A stretch of DNA of 64,000 bases from Nageia nagi (taxonomy: Eukaryota > Pinophyta): positions 88,412,001 through 88,476,000 of the forward strand of contig JBITNC010000001.1 of NCBI GenBank assembly GCA_050084985.1, read 5' to 3'. Shown piece after piece: positions 35,147 to 47,739 of the stretch (the first letter of the stretch is position 1; every line of letters begins with the position of its first letter). The notes beneath the pieces were generated by a model that saw only the letters and a program-made list of their open reading frames with translations, did no database searches and had not been told where the DNA came from. A program made the position numbers and the translations under genes.

Positions 35147-36750
35147 TAACCAATAAAAATATTTAAATCAACTCCAATGAATAATAGCTTAGGGACATAC
35201 AATAAAAATTTGGGGCTCATTCCCAATTAATTTCATCTTCTAATTTTTTTTTAAAATATAACATGAGTAAAATAAGAAATAAAATAAATAATTCCTATAT
35301 CATTTGCATAGCAAACTCCTTTTCACTTTTGCTTTTTCTTAAGTTGAATTAATCAAAATATAAAAAGGAATACTTAGTATTTATTAAAATAAAATAGAAT
35401 AGAGTAATTGAACTTATTCAAATGTAATCTATTCATAAAAATTATTTTTCTTTAATCCCAAAAAAAATATAGAATATCTATGGAGATATTATTTCTTCTT
35501 TAACAAGTAGGATTAGATCCTACCTCTCGAATCTTATAATTTATGTAGACTTTGAGATTTCTATTTCAATAATGTTTCCTTCTCAAAATATAATATCCCT
35601 AAATCCTAACCAAACCCTTCTATTTATAATGTTTTAAAGGATTAAGGTTTCTAAAATTAGGGGAGAAAATAAATAAATTAATTATCTTTTAAAATTACAC
35701 ATATACAATAGTGATTCATCTAGATCTATGGAGGCTAGATCTTGGTTGTGATTGATAAGATAAAGGTAAATTACATGTTTGTACTTATTTGATATTCATA
35801 TTTGATTAGTAAAGATATAGCTCTATTGAATTTCATTTATATCTTTTAAGTGCCTTAAATAGCCTTAATATTTATTATAAGAAAAAATATTGAAATACCT
35901 CTATAATTTTGCATAATATAAAAAAAACCCTCCAACCTTCAAACCTCCCATTCCATCCATTCAAACCACTTGACACGATTGTAAAGGATGCCACATTTTG
36001 ATCCCAAATCATGGGACATAATATCTCTTTTGAAATGATTATTGAAGATTGAAGTCCTCTTGCAAATTGACTCTAACACAGTGCTTGAATATCCTCTCCT
36101 CTATGAATGTAACATGAGAAATAGATCCCAAAATTCCAAGAGATAATTGAGTAGCCTTGAGATCTTCTTACTTCTTTGTCAAATAAATAAAATATTTATA
36201 ATTATAATGTACGAAAATAAGGGACCATCAAGCTTATGCCCATAACATATTCATGGATTGCATTGCTCCATTTCCACATACACTTTTGGGAGTGCTTGTG
36301 TTGATGATGTTGACCATGTGTAATATACCACCCTTCTCCTTAGCAAAATAGTACCTTGTTTGACAAGTATTGAATTATTTGATTCTTTGAAACAAAAATA
36401 ATTGGTTAGAGCTTTTGTTTCTTGGGAATTAAAATTTATTTGTTATTATCAAATTTTAATCTAAAACCTTGTAAATATATTCTATTATCTAACTAGATAC
36501 TAAGTTCTAAGTCCTAAAATTATACCTAAACCAACCTTGTTGCTATGGACTATTACCAATAATTGGCCTACACAAGATTTAGCTTTGAAAAAGCTAAGGT
36601 ATCTGATAGCCAAGGAATGCGAGTAGTTTTATATAGTTGATCACACCATGTGGATGGTGGATGTTACTTTATATAGTTTTAGCTTAAAGAAACATGAATA
36701 ATTAATATCCATGAAAGATAGTTTTAATCTTTAAACATATGATAAAAGTC
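35147..36750. other. Non-coding interval
   Basis: AT-rich DNA beyond the E1 target duplication. No reading frame, LTR edge or repeat was recognised. Confidence 0.5.
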
Positions 36751-36755
36751 TTAAG

Positions 36756-36909
36756 TAGCTTAGATACTTTAGATACATATCTAAAAATGTTGAGATGTAT
36801 CAATCTCAAGGGAGCTATCTCATTTCTTCAAAGCATGATTTGTAAAATAGGTTCCTTAAAAATTACATCTCTCAATGTTTTTAGATATGTATCTAAGATA
36901 TCTAAGCTA
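36756..36909. repeat. Long inverted repeat, hairpin of about 154 bp
   Basis: The arm 36756-36800 is the near-perfect reverse complement of 36864-36909: tagcttagatac pairs with gtatctaagcta-like text, and agatacatatctaaaaa with tttttagatatgtatct. Arms are about 45 bp with a 2-bp bulge and a few mismatches. The 63-bp centre shows weak further pairing. It is shaped like a small MITE or a foldback RNA precursor. Confidence 0.8.
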
Positions 36910-38929
36910 GTTATATACTACAATTTAATAAATTATATTTTCAAAATATGGTATTAATATTATTAAAATTGAAAAGATATAAAAGCTTTAACATTACTTA
37001 TGTATTTAATTTTGATATAAAAACTATTGTGGTGACATATTATTATAGAAATGATAATTTTAAAATATTATAATATGAAAAAATAGTGTAATAATTTTAA
37101 AGTTAAGTAAAATATTAACATATTAAAATATTAGCGTGTTACTGGTTATTCCTAATTCTCAAAATTAAATTTTACCATTTTTCTAAAAATAAATTAAAAA
37201 ATATTGATCGATTTAAAATACATATAATGGCATAGTGAAATTGGTAGATAGATAATACCAAAAAACCTTCAAATAAAAGAATTTGTAAGCTTATTAATCC
37301 AAATGTCATAGAATATGAGACTTATTTTCTCCTTACTTGTCTACTTTACAAAGATATTAGACACATTTATAATGATATTTGTAATCACAACTTGATCCAT
37401 AAATTCTTAAACCAAGATAATCAAAATAAGATTGACAATTTTATTATGCATCTTAATTATATTAGAAAAAATCATTTAGATGTATAGATGATGTACATAT
37501 TTATCTATGGACAAACTTCAATAAACACTACAAATCATTGGGTTTAAAAGGATGTTAAATTATTTATGTTATGTTATGTAATATCTTTAAATACTTGGAA
37601 GGTTGCCTTTAAAAGTAGTAGTAACTCTTAGGTCTCTTCACCATAATTCATTATGAACTTTTAGTACCCAATTACTCCAAGATTAACAATTGAACATTAT
37701 ATTATATTACTAATTTATTGGTTTTATTGATTATTTGCATCTTGATATTCAATAAAAGTTTCAGAAACACAATGTGATGTGGTTCTATATTCTTCTTGTT
37801 GCATCTAATGTTAAAGATGAGAGTTAATATGGATTAACATCCATATAGTAATACTCTCATTCCATTTGTTCTTGAGAAGATAAATGGCCGAAGCTACATT
37901 CTATATTGAGTCTAAGTACAAGTTATATTATTTAGTTAACTTTAAGGATGATTGTAACATTATATTATAGTATTTGTAGGACAATTGTAACACTTTTTCA
38001 TGTATACATTTAAGTATTGATATGTTCATGCAAACCTCACAATCGAACTAGAAAATTTTATTAATTAGATGGAGTTACAAAATTACAATTTAACAAATTA
38101 CATATCAAATTTCTCATTTATAAATATAGAAAATGCTAATACTATTAAATTACTTCAACTATAGAAAATAAGGAAATGAACATTTGTTAGTTTTGATTTC
38201 TTTGAGAATCTAAACAACTCCATTGAAAGCATGAAAGAAATAAGATAAGTGAAGCGATGATGAGAGTCATTTAATATTTCTTAATAATTTACATTCATGA
38301 TGAAGGGAGGGGTAGGGGCTCCTCTTCAATGTATAAATTGACTCTTTAGTCAAATGGGTATTTATTTATTTATATCCATAAAGAATGAATAGGAAAAATA
38401 AGTTAGAATATAGTTTTTTCATCTTTCATAGAGATAATATCATAAAATCATTTAGATTTGATATAGTGAGTCACTTTCTAGATTTTAGCTATATTTGTAT
38501 ATTTCAATTTGAAAGAGTGGAGATTACATGATCTTTAAAGTCAAATTTAAGAAATTAATATTATTAAATTCAAAACAAATATATTATCTCAAAATTTCTT
38601 TGTAAATTTACACATATATGAAATTCATCTCTAAAAATTCACACAGTTAAAAATATTTATTTTAAAAAAATATCAAAATATTTAAAATTTAACTATGAGA
38701 ATATTTTAAAAAATCTCATTACAAAGATATTTTCATAATTTTGAATTATTTTGTATTTAAATTTAATACTCTTTGCATGTTGTTCCTTCTTTGTAACTGT
38801 TAAAATCAAAATGACAATATCTTTAGATTATTCTTAAATTATTGAAAGCTCCTTTCAGTATTGTAAGGTGCTATAATTGTTTCCTTGATTCTTGGCTATG
38901 AGGCCACACATGCTAAGGAGGGGAGTTGT
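36910..38929. other. Non-coding interval
   Basis: Very AT-rich, with A-runs and T-runs. No feature recognised. Confidence 0.5.
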
Positions 38930-39420
38930 TAGACACAAAGGCCAAGACAAGGAGGTTCATAAGGCCACAAACTAATAAGGGCAGTAAATCAACACACACA
39001 TACCCAACTCATGTATCATATGGCAACTAAGGTCATGATGACCATAAGAAATTAGATTGTAAGGCCACATAGAGGAAGAAAGATGTTGTAAGTCCATAAA
39101 GATGATACAAGGATGACAGGGCCATGAGTGCCTCATAGGAAATAAGAGGTAATGGGATGTAAGGCCATAACAATAATAGGATGTTGTCAACACTACATAA
39201 ATCCCATAAAGGATACAAGACCATTAGGCCACAACAATAACTAGAAGAACCTCAATACTAAACCCCATTAAGGATATATGGTCATTAGGCCTTGATGGTA
39301 ATCAAAAGGTTGTTAATACCATAAATTTTATGAGGGAAACTAGTGCCATTAGGGTATAACAACCACAAAGGTTATAGGGCAATTAGGCCACAACATTAAC
39401 AAGAAGGGGCCATGACATGG
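38930..39420. repeat. Degenerate repeat field (aaggccac motif)
   Basis: The words aaggccac/ttaggccac, cataaaggatac and accattagg recur irregularly about every 60-80 bp (for example 38961, 39061, 39165, 39225, 39284, 39382). Unit boundaries are blurred by substitutions and indels. The overlapping minus-strand frames 38972-39224 derive from the repeat and are not called as genes. Confidence 0.55.
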
Positions 39421-39426
39421 CAATAT

Positions 39427-40650
39427 TGTTAGTCACATAATGGCTCTGAGAGGGGGTGAATCAATGTAGTAAAATTAAAATTCAAATCCTTAATATTTAA
39501 AATCAAAGAAGAGTAAGACTGAAATTAGGAAAAGCAAGCACATCAATAAAAACATCACACAACATATAAGATGTAACAAGGCTCCTCAATTTGGCTAGAT
39601 CCCTAGAAATGACTACTTAGACTTCCATCCAAATCCAACCTTTACAAAGCACCAAATTTACAATCAATTTACCTACACCCACTAGAAGGAGCACCAACCC
39701 CTAGTTTACCAACACCAATTAGAAGCTTGAGCATCGATCCCATTTTGTAAAGCTTAGCAAAATCATAGAACTCTGATGAAGATAATTAAACCCTATCAAA
39801 ATACCTGAATTCTCTAGCTCATGAAACTCTTTCTATGAATATTTTTTCCAAAATCTACAATCTTCTCATACTCAGAAAATAATAAAAATTATAATGTCTT
39901 TCTCTTCTATGTTGATATCATTATGAAAAACCTCTCTTCATTCTTTTCTTGCAACTTCTCTCATAAAAAAAAATTGACAACAAATCTTTAAAAAAAAATA
40001 CCAGTGCAATCCCTTCAACTTCCAATACTTCAACTTTCTAGCTAACTTAGAGCTACAAGATCATCATTTCAGCACTCAATAATATCTTCCATAGGAGACA
40101 TAACATTCTTGTAGATTTTGAAATTCTTCATGCACTAGAAACAAATGGGATAAAAAGGAGTTATGAATCAAAAGTTTTGACCATTTTAAATTTCCCTATT
40201 ATTTTCCCTTTTCCCTTTTCTTAAAAAAAAAAAAAACATGCCAAGTCAGCCATAATATTTAAGAGGCATTGAATGCATTTAAAATTTTTACCATTTTGTA
40301 ATTTTGACAATTTTGCAACAACTTTTGAAATTTGCAAGAATGGGCTACACCAACTTCACTTGAGCATTAAACATGTTCATACAAGCATCAAGCATCTCTA
40401 AAAAATCACCAAACAATGTTATGATAGCTTTTAAAAGTTTTTGATAATTTTAAAAACTTTTGTAACTTTTTGATGACTTTTGCGACTTTCACAAATTCGC
40501 ATAAATCACTTGCAACAACTTCAATGGATCATCAAAAATACCATCAACATCACTTAATACCTTTATACAAGCACAAAAAAATTAATTGTTCCACCAACTA
40601 GGTCTCATTGAGTGTGTTGACAACAATGACAACATCTTACTCAACACACA
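39427..40650 (+). mobile_element. Candidate solo LTR
   Basis: It starts tgttagtcacataatggc, followed by gagagggggtgaatcaatg, a phrase of the type found near the start of some plant LTRs. It may end near 40640-40650 after tgttgacaacaatgacaac and actcaaca. Neither a partner LTR nor a convincing target duplication was found, so the limits are tentative. Confidence 0.35.
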
Positions 40651-40833
40651 ATCATATTTACATTTGATATTAGTCCATTTGGTAACCTTTAGCATAACTA
40701 TGTTCTCATCTTGTATACCTACATAGATACCTGTACTCTTCAACTTTATGATAGTAATACTTACTCTAACAGTATGGCTTCATAATTACCTTTGATATTG
40801 AAAATCTTGAATAAGAATCTTGCCTAAGTTTTT

Positions 40834-41810
40834 CAAACCAATGGTGTTGATGATGTGGAAGTTGTGGAACATAATGCAGATGTTACCCATCCTACAAAAT
40901 TATCATTGGAAGGTCTAAGCATCAACAAGATAAAATTCTTACTTACATTAATATGTCATGTCATCTAGTTGGTTATCACTAACAGAATCTATTTCTTACT
41001 TTTATGGGCATAAAAATAATAGGTTATTCCATCTTTAATCATCCTATACAAATTTCTCCTTATGAAATAAATCGCATCTATATCCCATAAATAAGAATAG
41101 TCTTGAAGGTAGTATTTCAAATATCCTTTTCTTTTTAATGATCCCCACTCTTCAAGTCTAACTTGGAAAAGTACTTTTCCCCTTGTAATTGATCCATAAT
41201 ATCATCTATCTAAAGCAATGGATAACAATTCTTAATGGTGGTCTTGTTTAATGACCTATAATCAATACACATTCTACAAGATCCATCCTTTTTAGGAACC
41301 AAAATAACTAGTAAACCATATGTAGAAGTACTTTGTTAGAGAATATCTTGATTCAATAGTTCTTGAATCTAACTCTTGATCTCCTCACACTTTAAAATTG
41401 AGTACCTATAAAATCTTATGTTTGGAAGAGGTGCATTAGGTAATAGTTGAATCTATGATAAATTTCTCATCTTTGTGGTAGTCCTTTGGGCTCAACAAGC
41501 ATTTCATAAAACTCTATAATACAAATCTTCACATGGTCTACTCAAACCAATGACATTGAGGATGTGCAAGTTGTAGAATACAATGCAGATATTGTCCAAG
41601 TTGCAAAATTATTGATAGAAGGTATAATATGCATAAACAAGATAAACTTCTTGCTTGCATTAATAAATCATTTCACCTAGTTAGTTATCACCAACACAAT
41701 CTATTTCTTTCTTTTATGGGCATGAACATGATATGTTATTCCATCTTTAATCATCATATATAAATTTTTCCTTCTAAAGTAAATGGCAACTTTATCCCAA
41801 AAATAAGGAT
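40834..41810 (-). repeat. Direct duplication of about 265 bp flanking an RT fragment
   Basis: The block starting caaaccaatg at 40834 recurs at 41543, offset 709 bp. Both run for about 265 bp through cttttatgggcat and ttattccatctttaatcat. Identity is roughly 83%. In the minus-strand element this is protease-to-RT linker coding, so one copy is out of place behind the RT. Confidence 0.8.
41100..41430 (-). pseudogene. Ty3/gypsy reverse transcriptase fragment, minus strand
   Basis: The minus strand reads EEIK...IQELL, then [39 protein letters not shown] and KYFSKLDLKSG. These are the first RT blocks of gypsy elements. Several stops interrupt it, and the palm with the YVDD box is missing, because the text changes to duplicated linker at 41100. 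Confidence 0.8.
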
Positions 41811-42000
41811 TACCAAACACAACACCACAAATATCTAAAGGTACCACATTAGCAAAACTTTATCAATAAATTTTACATTGATTGTAAACATTAACTTATA
41901 TTGCTTAGTGAATTGAAACTTGGTATCATTGTGAACCCATGCTAAAGGATAGGATGAGGATGATTGTAGATATTCAATCCAAACTTGTGTACCAAACTCT
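41543..42000 (-). pseudogene. Ty3/gypsy protease and linker, minus strand, broken
   Basis: Minus-strand text includes YPLAWVHNDTKFQFTKQYK, then VPLDICGVVFGNPYFWD and YMMIKDGITYHVHAHKRK. This matches the protease C-terminus and linker of plant gypsy polyproteins as I remember them. Frameshifts occur between the pieces. Confidence 0.6.
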
Positions 42001-42248
42001 CAAAAATTAGATTTGATTGTAATTCCATATCAATAATAGAATCAATTTTGGTCTTCTTGAGATGAAATAATTATCTTCTCCTTTATATCCTTGGAGTCCC
42101 CAATTATTTGTATTACTTTACATTTGAGTTTCTCATCCATATTAGAACTATCTTCAACTTCTGCACTCTTGTTGATCATAGCATTCTTCTTTCAAATTCT
42201 TCTTCTAATAATAATATATTCATGGATGAAGCTTCCAATACTTATCAT

Positions 42249-42431
42249 CTACATGACAATCCTTGTCACAATGTGAACAATGGATTTTATCATCATCTTT
42301 ATTTGTTGTATTTGTGATATACTTATCTTATTGTTTTCCCTCACCTTAGTCTTGATGGTTTCCCTTCTCTTGTTGATCCTTCTTATTTTGATTTTTATTA
42401 GAATTCCCATCATATTCCTTATGTTTCCCAT
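42249..42431 (-). pseudogene. Basic gag nucleocapsid-like stretch
   Basis: A 60-codon minus-strand frame very rich in Ile, Lys and Arg lies between the gag and protease relics. Its position fits the nucleocapsid, but no CCHC knuckle is preserved, so this rests on order only. Confidence 0.35.
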
Positions 42432-42609
42432 CTTCTTCCAAAAATTTAGCTTTCACACTCACTTGGTCAATATTTTAAGATTAAACAACATGATAATCCT
42501 TTTCAAGTGATTATATAATCCTCCAATATACTTCATCAACACTTGTGTATGTTGAGTGATATCCCAAGAAAGGTAGCTTATTTTATATACTTAGTTGTAT
42601 AATCTTGGA

Positions 42610-42834
42610 CTAATTATCCAATATGTTTTCTAAAATAAACCATTTCATAAGTTTCTTATTTTTATGGCCAAATGAATAGAATTTCTCTATGAGTATATTC
42701 TCAAGTTCCTTCCATGAAGAGGTAGTGAATTGATTAGCATGCTTAAGGGAATCTATATCGATCTCCCACCAAACCAAAGCATGTCCACCTAATTTAAGTC
42801 TTGCAAAGGAAATATTTTTCTCATCATTAACCAC
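42610..42834 (-). pseudogene. Ty3/gypsy gag capsid fragment, minus strand
   Basis: The minus-strand frame reads ISFARLKLGGHALVWWE and SSWKELENILIEKFYSFGHK. It fits the retrotransposon-gag pattern K..FA.LKL.G.AL.WW...W......L...F.P. About 75 codons survive; the normal domain is longer. Protease and RT relics follow downstream on the same strand. Confidence 0.75.
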
Positions 42835-43335
42835 ACGTTGAATTTGGAAGTAAACCTCTAGTTACTTTAGTGAATTATTCAACTTATCAACATCACTCTT
42901 TCCTTCAAATATAGGGATATATACCTTGGTGTCTACTTTGAATGGAATTGAAGAAGTGGTTAAAGAAGGACTAGCACTATCTGAACTTATTCCCTCATTC
43001 ATAGGTGGTATTTTCTCGACATTTTTGGATTATATCTCAAGCATCATGTCCATCAATTGAGACATATTATTTTCCATTGCAACGAATCTCCTTAAAGTCT
43101 TCATCTGATATTCTTGGTCTTGAATGTTTATTCATCTTCTCTCTCCATGGAAGTATGTCATATTTCTAGGTTGAAAGGAAATAACTCACATATTTGAGAT
43201 CTTCTAACTTGCATATGTAATCCTCAAATAAACAACAATACATCATTAATGATATTCTCTTGAAAACATGAATGACATTATTAGAGTTCTCCTCACATGA
43301 TATCCCAAAGCAATTTCATAGAATATCAACTTGTA

Positions 43336-43346
43336 CTTTGATACCA
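43336..43346 (-). other. Primer binding site of the minus-strand gypsy element
   Basis: On the minus strand, tggtatcaaag lies two to three bases from the presumed LTR. It is the iMet type and sits upstream of the gag relic. Confidence 0.7.
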
Positions 43347-43348
43347 AA

Positions 43349-43456
43349 ATCACTATGTACAATCTTTTTTGAAGAAATAACAATAATACCATCAAGGGGA
43401 GAAGAGTTGGAATAAATCTTATATACACAAATGAGATCTTATATACATTTTGTAGA

Positions 43457-43488
<32 letters not shown>

Positions 43489-43951
43489 TAAACCAGAACA
43501 AGGTCAATATTGTGCTTGGAGTAATAAATGGGGATGTGTCAAGGCTTATACAAGATGTTGCATTACTATAGAATGTTTGTAAGTTAATACAACAATTATA
43601 AGCAATCAATATCCATCATCAATCTAACAAGGAATATCGATGAGTGATGAAGGACTTCTCAACGTGCATCATGAGAGGCACAAACTTCTAGGTTTGTGAG
43701 ATAATCTTCCTTTTTATTTAGAAGTTAGGTACATATGAGTTTGATTCACTTAGATGATACAACAATATGGGTAAACATTATCTATATTATCATGATCATA
43801 TAATTATTCTTATCAAATAAGAATATTACATACATTAAGCAACATTCCATCATAGAAAATATGATATATTATGAAGTACATGTTCAATCAAAAGGTGCAT
43901 TATTAAATAAATTCTTTATTTATTGCAACCACCCAAGATTACATGCCTACA
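43349..43951 (-). repeat. LTR of the minus-strand gypsy element
   Basis: It extends from the primer site to catgcctaca at 43951; on the minus strand the LTR starts tgtaggcatgtaatc. The inner end no longer shows CA. An AT microsatellite (43457-43481) lies within. No partner LTR was found at lower coordinates, so the element is truncated. Confidence 0.55.
43457..43481. repeat. (AT)12 microsatellite
   Basis: About twelve AT units inside the gypsy LTR. Confidence 0.95.
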
Positions 43952-45104
43952 AATTTAACCTCATCATCAAATTACATTCTAAGTGATCATGTTCTTAAAA
44001 CTACCACTATTAATTATGACATGAAATAGTTCCTTCACCTAACACTTAGTCTTAATTAAACATGTATTCTCTCTCTTCTTTGTCAATTACTTATCCACTG
44101 TTGATAGTGAGACAAGTATAAGCATTTGTAGTGGAGGTTATTACTAAGTCTATGATGGTGATTAATGAGAAATCGCATCATTCAAAATTTTCATGTTTGG
44201 AAAATAGGTAATGGAGATACCATATTTCACCTACCTTATGCTTACCCTTATTCTTAGCAAATGCAACTAACTTGGAAAGAGTCAAATAATAAACTTGGTG
44301 TCAGCAATTGCAATTAAGGTGTTGGTGATTTTTTTCACTAATTATATTATTATTTTAATGGTTGATCAAGTTTAGCTTTTCCTTTAAAGGTTTTGGCTTC
44401 ATGTTTGGCCAATTCTTGATCTTGAAAGCATACCAATACACTTATCAAGTGGTGTTAAAAGTCAAGAACTTTAGTATGCCCTTATAATATATAGCCTATT
44501 AGTTTACTTCAAGTGGTCTCTTCCGTTGGCCTAAATCTCCAATCATAGAAATGAGGGTATGAAATTCATTAGTGTAGTAATTTTGATTTAATCCTTGCAT
44601 TTTTGTGAGGTCTACTAATTGATTATGGGTCATCATAGTGGTTAACAAGGTATAAACCATCATGAATAGTGGTTACAAACTTATTCCATCAATAAATGGG
44701 AACTTCTTTGACCTTAAAATGTTATATGTAGGTATGCCAATAATTGAAATTGAATTTGATATTAATTTCCACTAGTAACCAAAAACAATGTTCAATAGGA
44801 CTTTAGAAAAATACATATAAGAAGAGTAAGGGAGCACTTAAAGTGATTCCCATGTTTAGTGAGAAGTAGATAAAGAAAAAATTAGTATGGGATATTCAAA
44901 GTGTCAATTCAATAGGTCTAATTGAAGCAATACAATTCTACATATAGAGAGTTAAGGGGATTCCTAACAATCTAGGGTGAAAAGAAGTTCATGATGTTCC
45001 TATCAAAGGAAGTAGTCTTAATGGGTTTATTAGTAATGTATTGGTGATTAGTCCTTACAAATTCTTCATGGATATAGAGTATAATGCATTTTTATCTTCA
45101 TAAT
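43952..45104. other. Non-coding interval with one short minus-strand relic
   Basis: Mostly featureless. From about 44665 to 44503 the minus strand is open for some 54 codons (LLTTMMTHNQLVDLTKMQG, then YYTNEFHTLISMIGDLGQR), which reads like coding text. No family was recognised. Confidence 0.4.
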
Positions 45105-45109
45105 CCATC

Positions 45110-45766
45110 TATAGACCCAAAATAATGCATAAATATTAAAGGAGATTAACTAATGCACTATTTGGACTACTTTGTTTTATTGACACATATATTGAAAATA
45201 TGGCATTAATGATTAAAAGGCATACATGTTCATTTTATCCCAATCATGTGTTTGATTAATTAATAAGATCATAAACCAAATGAAAAATGCTCATTGATTC
45301 ATTATCATGATGTTGACAGCTAGATGGGCACGCTACTAATAGACTAAAAGAGGTAAAATTACAAGTGCAAAAAAAGATATGAAGACACTCGAACTAAATA
45401 TTCATTAGATAATGAATATGTAATAAGATTCAAAAATGATATAGATATGATATTCGCTAGGGTATCCCTTAGATCTTCCTCCTTGTTCTCTTTATATTTG
45501 TCTTTGGTCTTGTTGATGGCTTCTGTAGTTTCCTATAGCCTCGATATCCTTTGACGATGATTTTTGATAATCCTCTCTCTCCCCTTTTAGGTTTCCTTTA
45601 ATGTCTTTATATAGCAATATCTTTATTACAAGATTTGACCCCTTGTCATGATACAATGGTCCATTACATGAATTTGGGTATTATTTTACCCTTTTTTACA
45701 TAATACATCATTTAGGATCTAAAATGAATTATTTAATAAATAATAATTTAATTTTAGGCATCTACA
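45110..45766 (-). mobile_element. Solo LTR of the E2/E3 family with perfect TSD
   Basis: 657 bp with left edge tatagaccc (TG changed to TA) and right edge taggcatctaca. The perfect 5-bp duplication ccatc flanks it (45105-45109 and 45767-45771). On the minus strand it starts tgtagatgcctaaaat and carries a caaggggtcaaat word, like the E2 LTR. No primer site or coding DNA adjoins it, so it is the product of LTR-LTR recombination. Confidence 0.8.
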
Positions 45767-45771
45767 CCATC

Positions 45772-47680
45772 CATGATTTCAAAATATGTGCACCTCTTAA
45801 TAAGCAATGTAACAATCTCAAATTTCATAATAATGAATATGAAATGCTCATGTTCCTTGTTCATTACATCCTTGTTGAGTTAAAAGATTTTTGAAAGTAT
45901 AACATCCTTCCTTCTCCTTCCTTTATGTTAGATTTTAGATCATTTTTTTATAATGATACTAACATTTAAAAAAAAAAAATTCTTAATATGCAATATATTT
46001 ATTTTTGTTATGTAATTTGTTTTACATAATAACATTTATATTAGTTACAATTTTCTTTTTGGGTAAAAATTGTTTAAAATATAACAATATATTATTATGA
46101 GCATTTAGTATGCAGATCTATCTTGAAGTTTAACTAAATTTATAATTTTGTTTACAATAGATTTGTTGTTTGTATAAAAAGTGCAAAAAAATGTTCTTTT
46201 TCTAAAATAAGGGGAGGAAGGATTATTATGAAAGCATTTTCCTTTATTTTATATATTGGAAATAAATGTTTTTTACCTTTTTGGAAATAAGGTATTTACT
46301 TAGTTTTTTCTTTTTGAAATTAAAAAGAGCATGTGGACATCCTTTTAATAAAAATATATATAATAAAAATTTAAATATAATATTAAGGGGAATAATTTTA
46401 AATTTAATGATAACATTTTTTTAAAAGGGCTTTGAAATAATTTTCTGTGTTTGGGTGTGACCAGTCCACTACACCCCCCACCCGTGCAACATTTTTTACT
46501 AAGTTTGGAATAGCATGGTGGCTCCTCCCCATTGTAATGCTTCCCATGATGCCTAGTCCTGTCTTCTATGTTTATGCCACCATGAATCTAATCCCTTATC
46601 ATGCCACTATGACTCTAATCTCTTATCATGCCATCATGACTCTAACCCCCCTAAAGTGACATCATAATGTTAGCCACTCTGAACCACCCACACCCTAGGT
46701 GTGGCCACTCCAACTCGCCTCCACTTGTGTGGGCACTCCACCTTGCCCCCACCCATACGGCTTCTTTGGTTGCCTCAAAGCCCATGCTATAATCATCATT
46801 AATGGAGACTTCATCACCCTCACCACCCTCTTGACTAAGCATAACCCTCCTATACCCCCTTCCCCTACATAACACTCTTCCCCTGCTTAACCCCAACTAA
46901 ACCATCACCCCTTCCTCATCCTCAAATAGCCACATAGCTTTGTCAATCGCCTTTATCAAACAATTCTTAGTCCCTTTTGAACCCCACTTGCATTGACCCC
47001 CTCCGTGGGGCCTCTATACCATACCTGCTTGAGCAACCCACCTCCTAATTAGCCTAAAGACCACCTTTGCCTCCTTTTTCAAGGCCCTTTTTTGATTGCT
47101 TTCCAAGTTAATATTTTTTCTTTCAATGCAATTTTTTTTAGCAAGGCCATCATTACTGACATGGAGTGGAGTAGGGGTTAAATTATTTTCATTAATTTAC
47201 CAAGTGGAAGGCTAAAACACAAGTTCAACATTTATTATTTTCCTATCTTAATAATTCATCTTTAAAATATATATTTAATTTTGAAGGGGTTTCATATTTT
47301 AACATGTTTTAAATAAAAAATAGGGGGAATAATTAATATTTTACCTTTTTTTTTAAAAAAAAAGAAGGGTTGGAGGATAATTTTTTGGGTTAAAATTTTC
47401 AAAAAAGAATATTTTTAAGTAATTATCTTTAAAAGGGAGAAAAATTTTTAGAAGCAATTTTTTAAGTGTGGAGCTATTTTTTTTCCCTTTGTGATTTTTT
47501 TTTCCTTTAAGGTAAATTTGTGAAGGATGAATGATTTTTTTTTAGTAAAAATATGGCAATGTTACAAGGGTAAATTATTTTCTTCTTTAGTGTTAAAGCA
47601 TTTTCTAATAAAATTGCAATAAGGGAGATAATTTTTTAAAAGGAGAATTTTTTTACTAGGTTATTTTTTTAAGCAAAAAC
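45772..47680. other. Low-complexity interval with a C-rich island
   Basis: Long T-runs and A-runs are frequent at 45950-46440 and 47090-47680. Between 46440 and 47060 the plus strand is C-rich and the minus strand purine-rich, in contrast to the surroundings. An 81-codon minus-strand frame (46896-46651, rich in Gly, Arg, Trp) lies there but shows no known domain, so I do not call it a gene. Confidence 0.5.
46574..46654. repeat. 27-bp tandem repeat, three copies
   Basis: Units start at 46574, 46601 and 46628 with atgccaccatga, atgccactatga and atgccatcatga, and share the word tctaa. The period is exactly 27 bp. Confidence 0.9.
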
Positions 47681-47694
47681 GGGGGGGGGGGGGG
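47681..47694. repeat. Run of 14 G
   Basis: A single uninterrupted G14 tract on the plus strand, close to the left limit of copia fragment A. It may be sensitive to sequencing error in length. Confidence 0.95.
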
Positions 47695-47739
47695 ACTCCT
47701 TGTTTATTGTTGCTTAAAAATAATGAACCCATGCATTTT

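Noticed and set aside
38972-39224. Overlapping minus-strand frames
   Set aside because: Derived from a degenerate repeat field; two frames are open at once and neither has a domain.
38930-39420. CRISPR-like array
   Set aside because: Repeat words are irregular and degenerate, in a plant repeat context, with no uniform spacers.
39440-39470. Primer site or polypurine tract at gagagggggtgaatc
   Set aside because: It lies inside the candidate LTR start, and no LTR begins right after it, so it is not used as a tract.
46651-46896. Minus-strand frame in the C-rich island
   Set aside because: Gly/Arg/Trp-rich text with no recognisable domain; an upstream stop and biased composition make chance likely.
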